64,000 bases of DNA from JBNJGB01 sp051747385 (lineage in GTDB: Bacteria > Myxococcota_A > UBA9042 > PHBI01 > JACKFB01), in assembly GCA_051747385.1 (NCBI GenBank), contig JBNJGB010000018.1:62001-126000 (forward strand). The letters run 5' to 3'. The notes beneath the pieces were generated by a model that saw only the letters and a program-made list of their open reading frames with translations, did not search any database and was not told the origin of the DNA. Shown one piece after another: positions 49,453-58,224 of the stretch. Position 1 is the first letter of the stretch. Every line of letters begins with the position of its first letter. The position numbers and the translations under genes were made by a program.

Positions 49453-50382
49453 CGGACCGGCTCCCACGCCTCCGAGCGCCTCCCAGCGTGCCATCCAGTC
49501 CTCGAAGGCCTCGGGACTGTGCCCCGACCGATGACGATAGAGGACGTTGGAGACCTGGCGCTTCGGCATGTCGAGCAGGCTGCCGATGTCCCCGTGCCGG
49601 AGATCCGGGTGCCGGGACAGGGCGACGACCGCGAAGCGCCTGGCGGGGTTGGCTCCGCGACCGCGCCTCGTCTCGCGCAGCTCCTCTACGGAGGATCCCG
49701 TCACGTCGGCCACGCGCTCGAGCAGGGCCTCGGGCTCCAGCGTGGCGGGGACCCGGACGTCCGGAGGTTCCGGGAGCGCTCCCTCGTCCTCCTCGGACCG
49801 GATCCAGCCCTGGTCCAGCTCCAGGTCCTCCGGCCACGGTTCGGAGCCCAGGTGCACGGCGCGAACGAACTCGTGCAGCGCCTCCCCCGAACCGAAGAGC
49901 CGGCGGACCGTGTCCACGATGAGCCACGGCGGCGGAGGGTCCAGCCCGACGAGCGCGCGGTGGCTCGTCCAACACTCCTCGTCCGGGCGTGTGACCAGGT
50001 GGGCGCGCACGGGGTTGAGGTGCAGGTAGGCCACCAGGTAGTGCAGGTGCCGCTCCGAGTCCACGAGCTGGCTGTGGTAACGGCCCCGGAAGAGGGCACC
50101 GTCCCAACCGTGCCGCCAGTTCAGCCGCTGGGTGTACACGCCGTTGAGGTGCCGCATGCAGCGGGACAGGTTCCCACGCACGGACCGCACCAGCATGTGA
50201 TAATGGTTCGGCATCAGCGCGTAGGCGTGCACCTCGAGGCCGAACCGCTCGACGGTGTCGCCGACGAGGTCGAGGAAGTCCACGCAGTCCGCGTCGTCCT
50301 CGAAGATCGCTTCCTTGCGAGCCCCGCGGTGCATGACGTGGTGCCAGGCGCCGGGGAAGTCGATGCGTCGCTTGCGCGCCAT
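49438..50382 (-). CDS. REP-associated tyrosine transposase (TnpA_REP, Y1/HUH family)
   Basis: A 314-aa IS200-like single-strand transposase of the RAYT group. The HUH motif is HYHMLV (His60, His62), and the catalytic Tyr is about 119 in LVAYLHLNPVRA. The N-terminus RRIDFPGAWHHVMHRG is typical. The C-terminal 140 residues (about 170-314), with DIGSLLDMPKRQVSNVLYRHR, look like a DnaA-related or HTH DNA-binding domain. Repeat copies lie on both sides. RAYTs are single-copy and domesticated-like in many genomes, helping REP spread; here activity is undetermined. Start ATG 50382. Confidence 0.9.
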   Translation of the reverse strand: MARKRRIDFPGAWHHVMHRGARKEAIFEDDADCVDFLDLVGDTVERFGLEVHAYALMPNHYHMLVRSVRGNLSRCMRHLNGVYTQRLNWRHGWDGALFRGRYHSQLVDSERHLHYLVAYLHLNPVRAHLVTRPDEECWTSHRALVGLDPPPPWLIVDTVRRLFGSGEALHEFVRAVHLGSEPWPEDLELDQGWIRSEEDEGALPEPPDVRVPATLEPEALLERVADVTGSSVEELRETRRGRGANPARRFAVVALSRHPDLRHGDIGSLLDMPKRQVSNVLYRHRSGHSPEAFEDWMARWEALGGVGAGPKSEK

Positions 50383-50410
50383 GCAGTCCTCCTCCGTGTG
50401 TCCAATGAGG

Positions 50411-50529
50411 AAAATGAGAAGTGAGTAGGTTTGACCCCACGCGAGAAAATGAGAAGTGAGTAGGTTTGACCCCAACGGAAGATACCACAGGGGGTGGGGG
50501 AAAGTGAGAAGTGAGTAGGTTTGACCCCA
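50411..50529 (+). repeat. Three direct copies of the REP-like repeat (5' side of the transposase)
   Basis: Copies at about 50411-50439, 50446-50474 and 50500-50529, each reading AAAATGAGAAGTGAGTAGG then TTTGACCCCA, with little change. They contain the GTAG tetranucleotide that RAYT and IS200-type enzymes recognise. The single opposite copy is at 49423, so the gene is framed by inverted repeats. Confidence 0.88.
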
Positions 50530-50576
50530 GGCCGCGGCGCTGGAGGGCCGACAAGCCGCTGGAGTTGAGGGGGACC

Positions 50577-51212
50577 GTGCCCGCGCCACGGGAGCGGCCG
50601 AACCCGCGAGCCGGCATGGCGAGGCCGCTGGAGCGGGCGCTCGGACTGGTGCCGACCTATCGGCAGACGGCGGCGGGGGAACGGAAGCGCGTGGGCGTCA
50701 AGCTGGCCCTGGGCGCGGTGGCCGTGGGGTTCGCGACCCTGTCGAAGGACTCCTGGGCGTGGGTCGCCCCGTCCCTCGTGGCGCTGCTGCTCGCCGTCCT
50801 GCTCCCCGTGCGCCGCAGACGGCGGGAGGAGTGGACGCGGACGGCCCGGGCCATGGCCGGACCGCGTGTCGTGCTGGAGGACGTGCCGGTCGAGGCCCGC
50901 TACGACGGTCGCAAGCTGTCCATGGAGGCCGCGGGGCGTCAGTGGAGCGTGCGCCCCGGCGGGACCCGGGTGCGGACGGGGGCCGACGCCGACGGACCGT
51001 GGCTTGCCCTGCTCCGGTCCAAGCGCCCCGAGGCCGGCGCGGCCTTCCGCCTGGGGCCGGAGCCCGACGAGGACGCGTCCCGGTTCGAGGAGGCCGCCTG
51101 CCCCTGCCCTCCCGAGCGCGTCGTCACGCTGGACGCGGACGGCTGGGAGCTGATCCTGGCCACCTTCGCGCCGGAGCTGTCGAAGACGCGCTCGGGCCGG
51201 CGCCGACGATAG
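50577..51212 (+). CDS. Small membrane protein of unknown function
   Basis: A protein of about 211 aa. The GTG at 50577, three bases after GAGGGGG, is the best start; an ATG at 50616 is an alternative. It has two nearby hydrophobic stretches (GVKLALGAVAVGFATL and WAWVAPSLVALLLAVLL) followed by a basic linker and a soluble domain with repeated Arg and Trp (RQWSVRPGGTRVRTGADADG). No recognised family. Its upstream region is the REP-like repeat, so its promoter may have been affected by it. Confidence 0.6.
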   Translation: MPAPRERPNPRAGMARPLERALGLVPTYRQTAAGERKRVGVKLALGAVAVGFATLSKDSWAWVAPSLVALLLAVLLPVRRRRREEWTRTARAMAGPRVVLEDVPVEARYDGRKLSMEAAGRQWSVRPGGTRVRTGADADGPWLALLRSKRPEAGAAFRLGPEPDEDASRFEEAACPCPPERVVTLDADGWELILATFAPELSKTRSGRRRR

Positions 51213-53216
51213 CTACGGGCGTCTCCGACGCGCCAGGGCGAGGCCGAGCAGGGCCACGAGCCACGGCAGGGCGCTCCCGGCTGCCGGAGAGGCCGCGCAC
51301 CCGTCGTCGACGGCCACGGCGTCCGAGTCCTCGTCCGTGTCGGGGCCCGCGTCCGGACGCGACGCCGCGTCACCCGGGGAGTCCGCGAGGGGCCCGGCGT
51401 CCGGAGCCACGTCGGGGTTCGGCTCCACCGGGACGTCCACCGGCCCCGCGTCGGCCACCGGCTCCGGCTGAGGCTCGGGCTGCGGCTCCGGGCCGGGCTC
51501 GGGCATCGGCTCCGGACCGGGCTCGGGCATCGGCTCCGGACCGGGCTCCGGCTGAGGCTCCGGGTCCGGGTCGGGCTCGGGCGGCGGCCCCGGGTCCTCC
51601 ACGGGCACGACGGGCAGGCGCAGGAAGGACGGCGCCTCGGGGTCCGCGTGCAGGGTCAGGGTGATGGGCTCGGCCTCGCCGGTGCCCTCGTCGATCGGAT
51701 AGGCGAAAGGGTTGATCTCATAGCGGGGATGGTTCGTCCCGGTGACGACGACCCGCACCCGGTGGCCCGGCGGGAAGGCGTACGCCGTGCTCCGCAGGTC
51801 CACGTCCACGTCCACCGGGACGCCGTCCGGCACCGGCGCCGGCGCCTCGCACCCGTCCCGATGGCTCAGGCGCTGGATGCCCCCCGTCACGAGCATCGAG
51901 CGCCCGTCCGGGTGGACGTCGGTCACGCGCACCGCCACGTCCCCATCGGGCGCCCCGGTCGCCACCCGCAGGGACGCGCGGACGTGGCCCGCGATGACCA
52001 GCGGATCCTCGAGGGGCGGCGTCGTCAGCACGAGGGCGTCGTCGCGGGCCTCCACCACGGCCTGATCCCGCGGCCCCGCCGGTCCGGACAGGTTGCGCCC
52101 GCCCACGGTGGGCGACGGATCCGCCGGATCGCTCCAGACGTCCCAGGACACCGGGCCCGACGGCGGCTCGAAGGCAAGAGACTCCTGCCCGGTGAGGTAC
52201 AGGGGCGTCTCCTCCGACGGCACCGGCCAGGTGTCCGCCTCGCGCCAGGTGTTGCCGGGCCCCTCCCCGTCCAGGTCCTCGCCCTCGGGGCCGACCGGAC
52301 CCATCACGTAGTACTGGACGCGGGGGAACGACAGAGGCCACTCGGTGTGGCAGAAGTCCAGCCACTCGAGGCCCAGGGACGGCAGGTCCAGCTCGGCCTC
52401 CTCCGGCAGCGTCAGGCTGCCGACCCGGGCCTCGCCGAACTTGTTGTGCTCCCAGGGTCCCATGACGAGGTACTGCTGATCCGCGGTGTCCGGGTCGTCC
52501 GACTCGCGGAACATCCGGTAGCCCGCCAGGGTCCCCGCGGCGAACACGTCGTGCCACCCGCCCACGTGCAGCGCCGGGCCGCGCGTCGTCTCGCCCTGGT
52601 CCGCCGCCCGCACGGGATCCCAGTACCCGTCGCAGAGCCGGTGCTCGTCGAGCTCGTCCAGCTTCGCGGACGCGCCGATCCAGCCCGACCAGGAGGTGAC
52701 GTCCCGCTCCTTGAAGACGCCGCCGTGAAAGACCGCGTGCTCGTAGACGTCCGGGGTGGCGATGAGCACCCCCTGGCACAGCATCCCCTCGGGAGCCTGC
52801 GGGGCCAGGAGATAGGCCGGGATGCCCAGGGCCGACGCCCCCCACATGGAGAAGGTGCCGTCGGACCACGGCTGGCTCACGAGCCAGTCCGCGGTGACGA
52901 GGCCGTCGGCGACGTCGCTGAAGAAGACGTCGATCTCGCCCCCGGACTGCCCGGTGCCCCGGGTGTCCTGGACCACGACGGCGTAGCCGAACGCCGTGAC
53001 CACCTCCAGGTAGGACAGCATGTCGTCCTGGTAGGGCGTCCGCAGCAGCACGGTGGAGTACGGCCCCGCGCCGCTCGGGAGGCTCACGAGCGTGTGGAGC
53101 GCCACCCCGTCGTCCATGACGACGTCCTCGGAGAACGTCTCGACGGCGTACGCGGGGGCGGAGAGCAGGACGAGGGCGGCGACGGTGGCGACGAGGAGGC
53201 GGGATCGATGGGGCAT
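51213..53216 (-). CDS. Exported CocE/NonD-type (peptidase S15) hydrolase with MYXO-CTERM-like tail
   Basis: A 667-aa secreted serine hydrolase. Signal peptide (about 1-24); alpha/beta-hydrolase core of the X-Pro dipeptidyl-peptidase S15 type with VVVQDTRGTGQSGGE and a likely nucleophile Ser128 in MWGASALG; a C-terminal beta-sandwich (XPP_PeptidaseC-like, about 380-530). A long Pro/Glu/Gly-rich linker (PEPGPEPMPEPGPEPMPEP type) leads to DDGCAASPAAGSALPWLVAL, then a short hydrophobic run and RRRRP: the MYXO-CTERM pattern of Cys, transmembrane stretch and Arg cluster. Substrate (peptide or ester) is unknown. The start is ATG 53216. Confidence 0.85.
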   Translation of the reverse strand: MPHRSRLLVATVAALVLLSAPAYAVETFSEDVVMDDGVALHTLVSLPSGAGPYSTVLLRTPYQDDMLSYLEVVTAFGYAVVVQDTRGTGQSGGEIDVFFSDVADGLVTADWLVSQPWSDGTFSMWGASALGIPAYLLAPQAPEGMLCQGVLIATPDVYEHAVFHGGVFKERDVTSWSGWIGASAKLDELDEHRLCDGYWDPVRAADQGETTRGPALHVGGWHDVFAAGTLAGYRMFRESDDPDTADQQYLVMGPWEHNKFGEARVGSLTLPEEAELDLPSLGLEWLDFCHTEWPLSFPRVQYYVMGPVGPEGEDLDGEGPGNTWREADTWPVPSEETPLYLTGQESLAFEPPSGPVSWDVWSDPADPSPTVGGRNLSGPAGPRDQAVVEARDDALVLTTPPLEDPLVIAGHVRASLRVATGAPDGDVAVRVTDVHPDGRSMLVTGGIQRLSHRDGCEAPAPVPDGVPVDVDVDLRSTAYAFPPGHRVRVVVTGTNHPRYEINPFAYPIDEGTGEAEPITLTLHADPEAPSFLRLPVVPVEDPGPPPEPDPDPEPQPEPGPEPMPEPGPEPMPEPGPEPQPEPQPEPVADAGPVDVPVEPNPDVAPDAGPLADSPGDAASRPDAGPDTDEDSDAVAVDDGCAASPAAGSALPWLVALLGLALARRRRP

Positions 53217-53282
53217 GGCGGCCTCGGGCAGGCGGAGCGCGGCCGGGTGCGAGAACATGTTCACGCCACGGCCGTGCCGGTT

Positions 53283-53690
53283 CTACCAGAGGTCGCCGTC
53301 CAGCCCGAGAGATAAGCGACGCGATGACCTCCGTCGCTGCGGGTAGACGGCCAGGTCGCCGAAGAACAGGCCCTCCATCTCCCACGCGTAGGACACCACC
53401 AGGCCGCCCGGCAGCACCGAGTCCTCGACGACCACCTCGCCGTCCACGGACGCCACGTGGGGGTCACCCTCCCGCCGGATCTCGATCTCCTGCCAGATGC
53501 TCTCCAGGGGCGCGAGGTCCGTGGAGGCCAGACCCGCGAACTGTCCACCCTCCGCGCGCACCAGCCGCGCGAGGCCGCTCTGCCGGTTCACGCTGAAGCG
53601 GTAGTACGCCGACGGATCCTGGAACCCGTAGGCCAACCCGTACGCGCCGTCGGACTCCGAGCGCACCCGGATACGGGCAACGCCCTGGTC
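53283..53690 (-). pseudogene. 5'-truncated concanavalin/DUF1080-like gene remnant
   Basis: A minus-strand remnant whose protein sequence (VARIRVRSESDGAYGLAYGF, YYRFSVNRQSGLARLV, IWQEIEIRREGDPHVASVDG) matches the style of the beta-sandwich lamin-G/DUF1080-type domain in secreted proteins. It lacks an N-terminus: similarity ends near 53690, where sequence of a different gene on the plus strand begins. It ends 66 bp upstream of the hydrolase start. Confidence 0.55.
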
Positions 53691-53837
53691 CGGGAAGGCC
53701 TCCTCGGACACCCGCGCGTCCTGGTCGCGCCCCACATCGGCTCCGCCACGAACGTCACCCGCGCCCGCATGGCCGAGACCCTCTGCCGCGACGTCGTGCG
53801 CGTCCTCCGCGGCGAGCCTCCCGAGCACGCGGTCTGA
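53691..53837 (+). pseudogene. 3' remnant of a D-isomer-specific 2-hydroxyacid dehydrogenase
   Basis: GLLGHPRVLVAPHIGSATN and VTRARMAETLCRDVVRVL, ending near EPPEHAV-stop, are the C-terminal signature of the 2-hydroxyacid dehydrogenase family (VLVAPHIGSAT with the catalytic His). About 50 codons remain; the rest of the gene (coenzyme and substrate domains) is absent. It meets the minus-strand remnant head to head at 53690. Confidence 0.65.
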
Positions 53838-53887
53838 CCGGGGTGCGCGCTGGCGGCGGGCTCGGCGGGCCGTGTAGACTGCCGCGG

Positions 53888-54433
53888 ATGGCGCTTCCCT
53901 CGACCCTCCGTCGCTTCACCGTGGACGTCTCCGACGTGGAGCGCGGGGTCTACGAGACGCTCGACCTGCGGGTGGCACAGCATCCGTCGGAGACGCTGCG
54001 GTACATGCTCACGCGGATCCTGGCGTATGCCCTGGAGCAGCGGGAAGGCTTGGAGATGTCACGCGGGCTGTGCGTGCCCGACGAACCCGCCCTGTCCGCG
54101 CGGGACCTCACCGGGCGCCTGACGGCGTGGATCGAGGTGGGCAGCCCCGCGGCGGACCGCCTCCACAAGGCGAGCAAGGCGGCGCCCGAGGTCGTCGTGT
54201 ACACATACAAGGCCCCGGACTCCCTGGCGCGGGACGTGGCCTCCCGGGGTGTGCACGAGGCCGAGGCCATCGCCCTGTACGCGGTGGACCCGGAGTTCTT
54301 GGACGCCCTCGCCGGGACCGTGGACCGGACCAACGCGTGGAGCCTGGTCCGCACGGGCGGCGAGGTGTTCGTGACGGTCGGCGACGAGACGTTCACCTGC
54401 CGCCTGGAGCGTCACGCGCTCGAGGCGTCCTGA
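53888..54433 (+). CDS. YaeQ family protein
   Basis: A 181-aa YaeQ-type protein. It starts LPSTLRRFTVDVSDVERGVY and has HPSETLRYMLTRILAYALE, GLCVPDEPALSARDLTG and WIEVGSPAADRLHKASKAA, blocks of the PD-(D/E)XK-like YaeQ family (predicted nuclease-like fold; in E. coli linked to suppression of transcription anti-termination defects). Function is uncertain. ATG 53888. Its last codons overlap the convergent tauE-like gene by 22 bp. Confidence 0.85.
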   Translation: MALPSTLRRFTVDVSDVERGVYETLDLRVAQHPSETLRYMLTRILAYALEQREGLEMSRGLCVPDEPALSARDLTGRLTAWIEVGSPAADRLHKASKAAPEVVVYTYKAPDSLARDVASRGVHEAEAIALYAVDPEFLDALAGTVDRTNAWSLVRTGGEVFVTVGDETFTCRLERHALEAS

Positions 54434-55290
54434 CGCCCCCGCCGAAGGCCAAGGAGTCCGCCGATCACGGCCACGCCGACGCCGAGGATCACCCAGAGGT
54501 GCCAGACCGGGGCCACCAGGAACTCGACGGCCTCCGGCGGGGCCTCCTGCCAGACCAGGAAGCCGGACATCACCAGGACGAACCAGGCGAAGACCGTGCG
54601 CAGGGCCTCCTGGGGCACCCGCCGCGACAGCGCCGTGCCGGCGAAGGACCCGACGACCGCGGCGCCGGTGACCACCCCGGCGAGGGTCATGTCGACCGTG
54701 GTGTGCTCGATGTGGCCCACGAACCCGGCCAGGGACTTCATGGCGATGACCAGCAGCGAGGTGCCGACCGCCGCGCGCATGTCGAGGCCGGCCAGCAGGG
54801 CCAGGGCCGGGACGACGAGGAAGCCGCCGCCCGCCCCGACCAGTCCGGTCACGCCGCCGACCAGGAGACCCTCCGCCACGACCAGGGACACGCGCATGTC
54901 GCGGCGGTCCGACGGCGTCGCGGAGCCGTCCTTCGCCGCCTTCTTCCGCAGCATGGCGAACGCCGTACCGATCATCAGGCCCGCGAAGAGCAGCAGCAGG
55001 ACCGTCGCGGAGATGTGGGCCGCGAGGAGGCCGCCCCCGTACGAGCCGATCATGGCGAACGCCCCGAAGAGCAGGCCGGTCCTCCACCGGACATTACCGG
55101 CCCGCGCGTGCTGGAGCATCCCTGCCAGGCTCGTGACGCCCACCACCAGCAGGGACGTCGCGATGGCCGCCTTCGCCTCCACCCCCAGCGCGTAGACGAG
55201 GATGGGCACCGTCAGGATGGATCCTCCGCCCCCGAGCAGGCCGAGCGTTCCTCCCATCAGGATGGACAGGATGGCTGCGAGGGCGAGCAT
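54412..55290 (-). CDS. TauE/SafE family sulfite or anion exporter
   Basis: A 292-aa membrane protein with about eight hydrophobic segments and the paired family pattern: LGLLGGGGSILTVPILVY near the N-terminus and GLVGAGGGFLVVPALALL in the second half. Homologues export sulfite, sulfoacetate or organosulfonates, but TauE/SafE members vary widely. The start is ATG 55290. Confidence 0.9.
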   Translation of the reverse strand: MLALAAILSILMGGTLGLLGGGGSILTVPILVYALGVEAKAAIATSLLVVGVTSLAGMLQHARAGNVRWRTGLLFGAFAMIGSYGGGLLAAHISATVLLLLFAGLMIGTAFAMLRKKAAKDGSATPSDRRDMRVSLVVAEGLLVGGVTGLVGAGGGFLVVPALALLAGLDMRAAVGTSLLVIAMKSLAGFVGHIEHTTVDMTLAGVVTGAAVVGSFAGTALSRRVPQEALRTVFAWFVLVMSGFLVWQEAPPEAVEFLVAPVWHLWVILGVGVAVIGGLLGLRRGRQDASSA

Positions 55291-55480
55291 GTGGGCCTCC
55301 GTGCGAGCGTGCGGCGGTGCTCCCGGCGCGGGTCCTCGGCGCCGGGCCCACTCCCCTTGTGCAGGATGGGTGCCAGCGGCACCCCACATCACCAAACAGC
55401 GCAATTTCAGCCACTTGAACCATACGCTCTCGCACAACACCCGCCCGCGCCACGGCCGGACGTTTTACGGAGAGACACTC

Positions 55481-55503
55481 CGTGTTTCAGACGTTGAAAC
55501 ACG
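55481..55503. promoter_or_regulatory. Perfect 9-bp palindrome upstream of a lipoprotein gene
   Basis: CGTGTTTCA/TGAAACACG arms around GACGT (23 bp). This is the usual shape of a TetR-, MarR- or LacI-type operator. The centre is 57 bases before the ATG at 55549, a position where it could block a promoter. No regulator gene is adjacent. Confidence 0.5.
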
Positions 55504-55548
55504 CCGGCAGGTCTTGTGGCACCTCGAAGGGCCCCCTATGAAGGGGCC

Positions 55549-57087
55549 ATGACGTATCGCAGCTCGATCGCCATCGCCCTGCTCGCCCTCGCCGTCACGG
55601 GCGGGTGCTCCGGGGACGACGGGGCCGGCGTGCCGGGCGGTGGGCCCGACGCGGTGGCTTCGCCCGACGCGCAGCACCTCCCGGACGGGGGGCCGCTCGG
55701 GCCGACCTGCAGCCCCGAGGGGACGGTGGAGGCCGTCGCGGGCGCCTGGGAGGCGGAGACGAGCGCCGACCTGGTGGAGCAGGGACTCGTCCGCGTCCAG
55801 GGCGCCTCCCAGGGCGACGTGGACGTATCCTCTGCGGAGCGCAGGGAGCTTCGGCTCACCCGGACCGCGCCTCCCCTGTACCTGGACTCGGAGGCCGACG
55901 TCCTCGACCTCGCCGCTGACGACCCGGTGCGCGAGGGCTGGGAGGCGAGCGACCTCCCGGTGCCGGACTGGGAGACCGAGGGGCTCCTCGTCTACTGGGA
56001 CCTGGCGCCGTACACGGAAAACCGCCTGTTCCGGGACGGCGACCGCCTCGTGCTGGCGACGCTGCGCCTGGAGCCGTGCCTGGACGCCGGGCGCCCCGCG
56101 GACCCGCCCCTCGAGTACCCGCACCGGATCGCCCGCCCGGTGCCGAGGGCCTCCACCGTGGAGCACCGGACGGGCACGCGCTGGTATCACCTGGCCACGT
56201 TCCCGGTGGATCCGGCGTTCCAGCGCCACCCCGCCAACCCGCTGATCGACCGCGCGGGCGGCAACGGCGTCGTCGTGGAGGCGGACGACGGCTTCCACAT
56301 GTGGCTCGACGGCTACAGCGGCGCGACGGGGATGGTCTTCCACGCGACCTCGCCGGACGGCGTGGACTGGGACCTCGCCTGGGACGACGCGCACACCTGC
56401 TCCTTCGAAGGGGTCCACGTGTTGAGGCACAAGCGGGACCCCACCGTGATCCGCGACGGGGAGGGGTTCGTGATGTGGTTCACGATGGCGGGCGAGACCC
56501 CACAGGCGGCGACGCGCATCTACCGCGCGACGTCCGAGGACGGCCTCACGTGGTCGGCGCCCCAGGGCGTCGCCGGCGAGGCGGGCCGGCTGGGCTCCCC
56601 GTTCGTCGTCCGCCGGGACGGGACGCTGCACCTCTTCGGCCACGACCTCGGGAGCCGGAGCATCGCCCACGCCACCGGCGAGGACGGCATCCACTGGTCC
56701 GAGCCGGAGACCATCCTGACGACCCGCGACGACCCGATGGCGTTCGACGGAGAGTGCGCGCTGCAGCCCTCCGCGGTCCACGACGGAGCGCGCTGGTTGC
56801 TCACGTACACCGCCTGCTACGCCCCGCGGGAAGCCGAGGACGCGTGGGGCCAGCCGGTCTGGTACCGGATGCACGTGGCGCTCGCGACGTCCAAGGACGG
56901 CGTGGCGTGGGAGCGCGAGGGCGACCTGCTCCTGAGCCAGACGCGCGACGAGGGCCACTGGGAGAGTGGCAACCTCGGCCGGCCGGTCCTGCTCCTGCGC
57001 GGCGACGACGCGTGGCTCTACTACACCGGCGTGGAGGGCGGCGAGCCGTCCGTGGGCCTCGCGGTGGCGGAGGATTGGGTGCCGTAG
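55549..57087 (+). CDS. Lipoprotein with GH43-like five-bladed propeller
   Basis: A 512-aa predicted lipoprotein (lipobox TGGC). After a Gly/Asp/Pro-rich spacer it has a beta-propeller of the GH43/GH32/GH117-like or sialidase type: repeated blocks such as FHMWLDGYSGATGMVFHATS, VMWFTMAGETPQAATRIYRA, SPFVVRRDGTLHLFGHDLG and DDAWLYYTGVEGG. The acidic catalytic residues of a true glycoside hydrolase cannot be fixed by eye, so it may be a binding protein. A 4-codon leader frame (ATG to TGA) overlaps the start, and GGCCCC/GGGGCC can pair around the ribosome binding site. Confidence 0.75.
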   Translation: MTYRSSIAIALLALAVTGGCSGDDGAGVPGGGPDAVASPDAQHLPDGGPLGPTCSPEGTVEAVAGAWEAETSADLVEQGLVRVQGASQGDVDVSSAERRELRLTRTAPPLYLDSEADVLDLAADDPVREGWEASDLPVPDWETEGLLVYWDLAPYTENRLFRDGDRLVLATLRLEPCLDAGRPADPPLEYPHRIARPVPRASTVEHRTGTRWYHLATFPVDPAFQRHPANPLIDRAGGNGVVVEADDGFHMWLDGYSGATGMVFHATSPDGVDWDLAWDDAHTCSFEGVHVLRHKRDPTVIRDGEGFVMWFTMAGETPQAATRIYRATSEDGLTWSAPQGVAGEAGRLGSPFVVRRDGTLHLFGHDLGSRSIAHATGEDGIHWSEPETILTTRDDPMAFDGECALQPSAVHDGARWLLTYTACYAPREAEDAWGQPVWYRMHVALATSKDGVAWEREGDLLLSQTRDEGHWESGNLGRPVLLLRGDDAWLYYTGVEGGEPSVGLAVAEDWVP

Positions 57088-58176
57088 TCAGCCGGGGCGC
57101 TGTCGCAGGGCCGCCCGACCGGCCACGACCAGGACGGTCACGATCGTCAGCGGCATCACGAACGTCACCATGACGTCGCTGAACGGCTGGAGGGCGTCGT
57201 GCTCCCAGGCCCGCAACAGGAGGTACGCCGTGTAGGCCACGTAGTAGCCGAGGAACAGGCCGCCCTCCCAGCGGGCGATCCGGTGTCCGCTGAAGAAGAT
57301 GGGCAGGCACGCCACGGACACCGCGATCATCACCGGGATGTCGAAGGCCACGGCGGCGGGCGCCACCGCGATGCCGCCGGGGGCCACCAGGGCGGTGAGG
57401 CCGAGCACCGACAGGATGTTGAAGAAGTTGCTGCCCACCACGTTGCCGACCGCGATGTCGCCCTCCCCCTTGAAGCTGGCGACCACGGACGTCGCCGCCT
57501 CGGGGAGGGACGTGCCCGCGGAGATGACCGTCAGGGAGATGACCAGCTCGCTGAGGCCGAAGGACTCCGCCATGGTCACGGCGGAGTCCACCACCCAGCT
57601 GGAGCCCAGGACGAGCATCGCCAGGCCGGCCACCACCAGGAAGACGAGCATGGCGGGGTGACCACCGGGTCGACCGGGCTCCGCGACGTACTCGCGCACA
57701 TAGGCCTCGACGTTTTCCGGCTCCTCGCGGCGGGAGGAGCGGATGGTCCAGACGATGAAGAGCACGATCCCGGCGAAGAGGATGGCGCCGTCCAACCGTC
57801 CGATGACGCCGTCCTGCCCCATCCACAGCGGCAGGATGGACACGGCGATCATCAGGGGCACCTCCACGCGGACGAGGCGCTGGGCGACCACCAGGGGTGC
57901 GATGACCGCCGCGAGGCCCAGGATGAACAGCACGTTCATGATGTTGCTTCCGACCACGTTGCCCACCGAGACGTCGCCCTGCCCGGTCACGACGCCCTGC
58001 ACGCCGACGGCGAGCTCCGGCGCGCTGGTGCCGAACGCGACGACCGTCAGGCCGACGACGAGGGGGGACATCCCCAGCATGGTGGACAGGCGGGCCGCCC
58101 CGCGGACGAGGAGCTCGGCTCCGACCAGGAGCAGGGCGAGGCCCCCGACGAGGCCCAGGATGGTCAGCAGGCTCAT
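57088..58176 (-). CDS. Calcium/sodium antiporter (CaCA family, YrbG-like)
   Basis: A 362-aa cation exchanger. The two inverted alpha repeats are seen as GTSAPELAVGV with GNVVGSNIMN, and GTSLPEAATSV with GNVVGSNFFN. Eleven or so hydrophobic segments. It exports Ca2+ (or Na+/K+) by exchange. It converges on the lipoprotein gene with no spacing between the stops. Confidence 0.92.
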   Translation of the reverse strand: MSLLTILGLVGGLALLLVGAELLVRGAARLSTMLGMSPLVVGLTVVAFGTSAPELAVGVQGVVTGQGDVSVGNVVGSNIMNVLFILGLAAVIAPLVVAQRLVRVEVPLMIAVSILPLWMGQDGVIGRLDGAILFAGIVLFIVWTIRSSRREEPENVEAYVREYVAEPGRPGGHPAMLVFLVVAGLAMLVLGSSWVVDSAVTMAESFGLSELVISLTVISAGTSLPEAATSVVASFKGEGDIAVGNVVGSNFFNILSVLGLTALVAPGGIAVAPAAVAFDIPVMIAVSVACLPIFFSGHRIARWEGGLFLGYYVAYTAYLLLRAWEHDALQPFSDVMVTFVMPLTIVTVLVVAGRAALRQRPG

Positions 58177-58224
58177 GGCGAGGGAGCCTAATCGAAGCCT
58201 CGCCGGAGCGCAGCCCCCTTCGTC

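Noticed and set aside
50411..50529. CRISPR array
   Set aside because: Three short direct repeats with unequal, short spacers beside a Y1 transposase are REP-like, and there are no cas genes.
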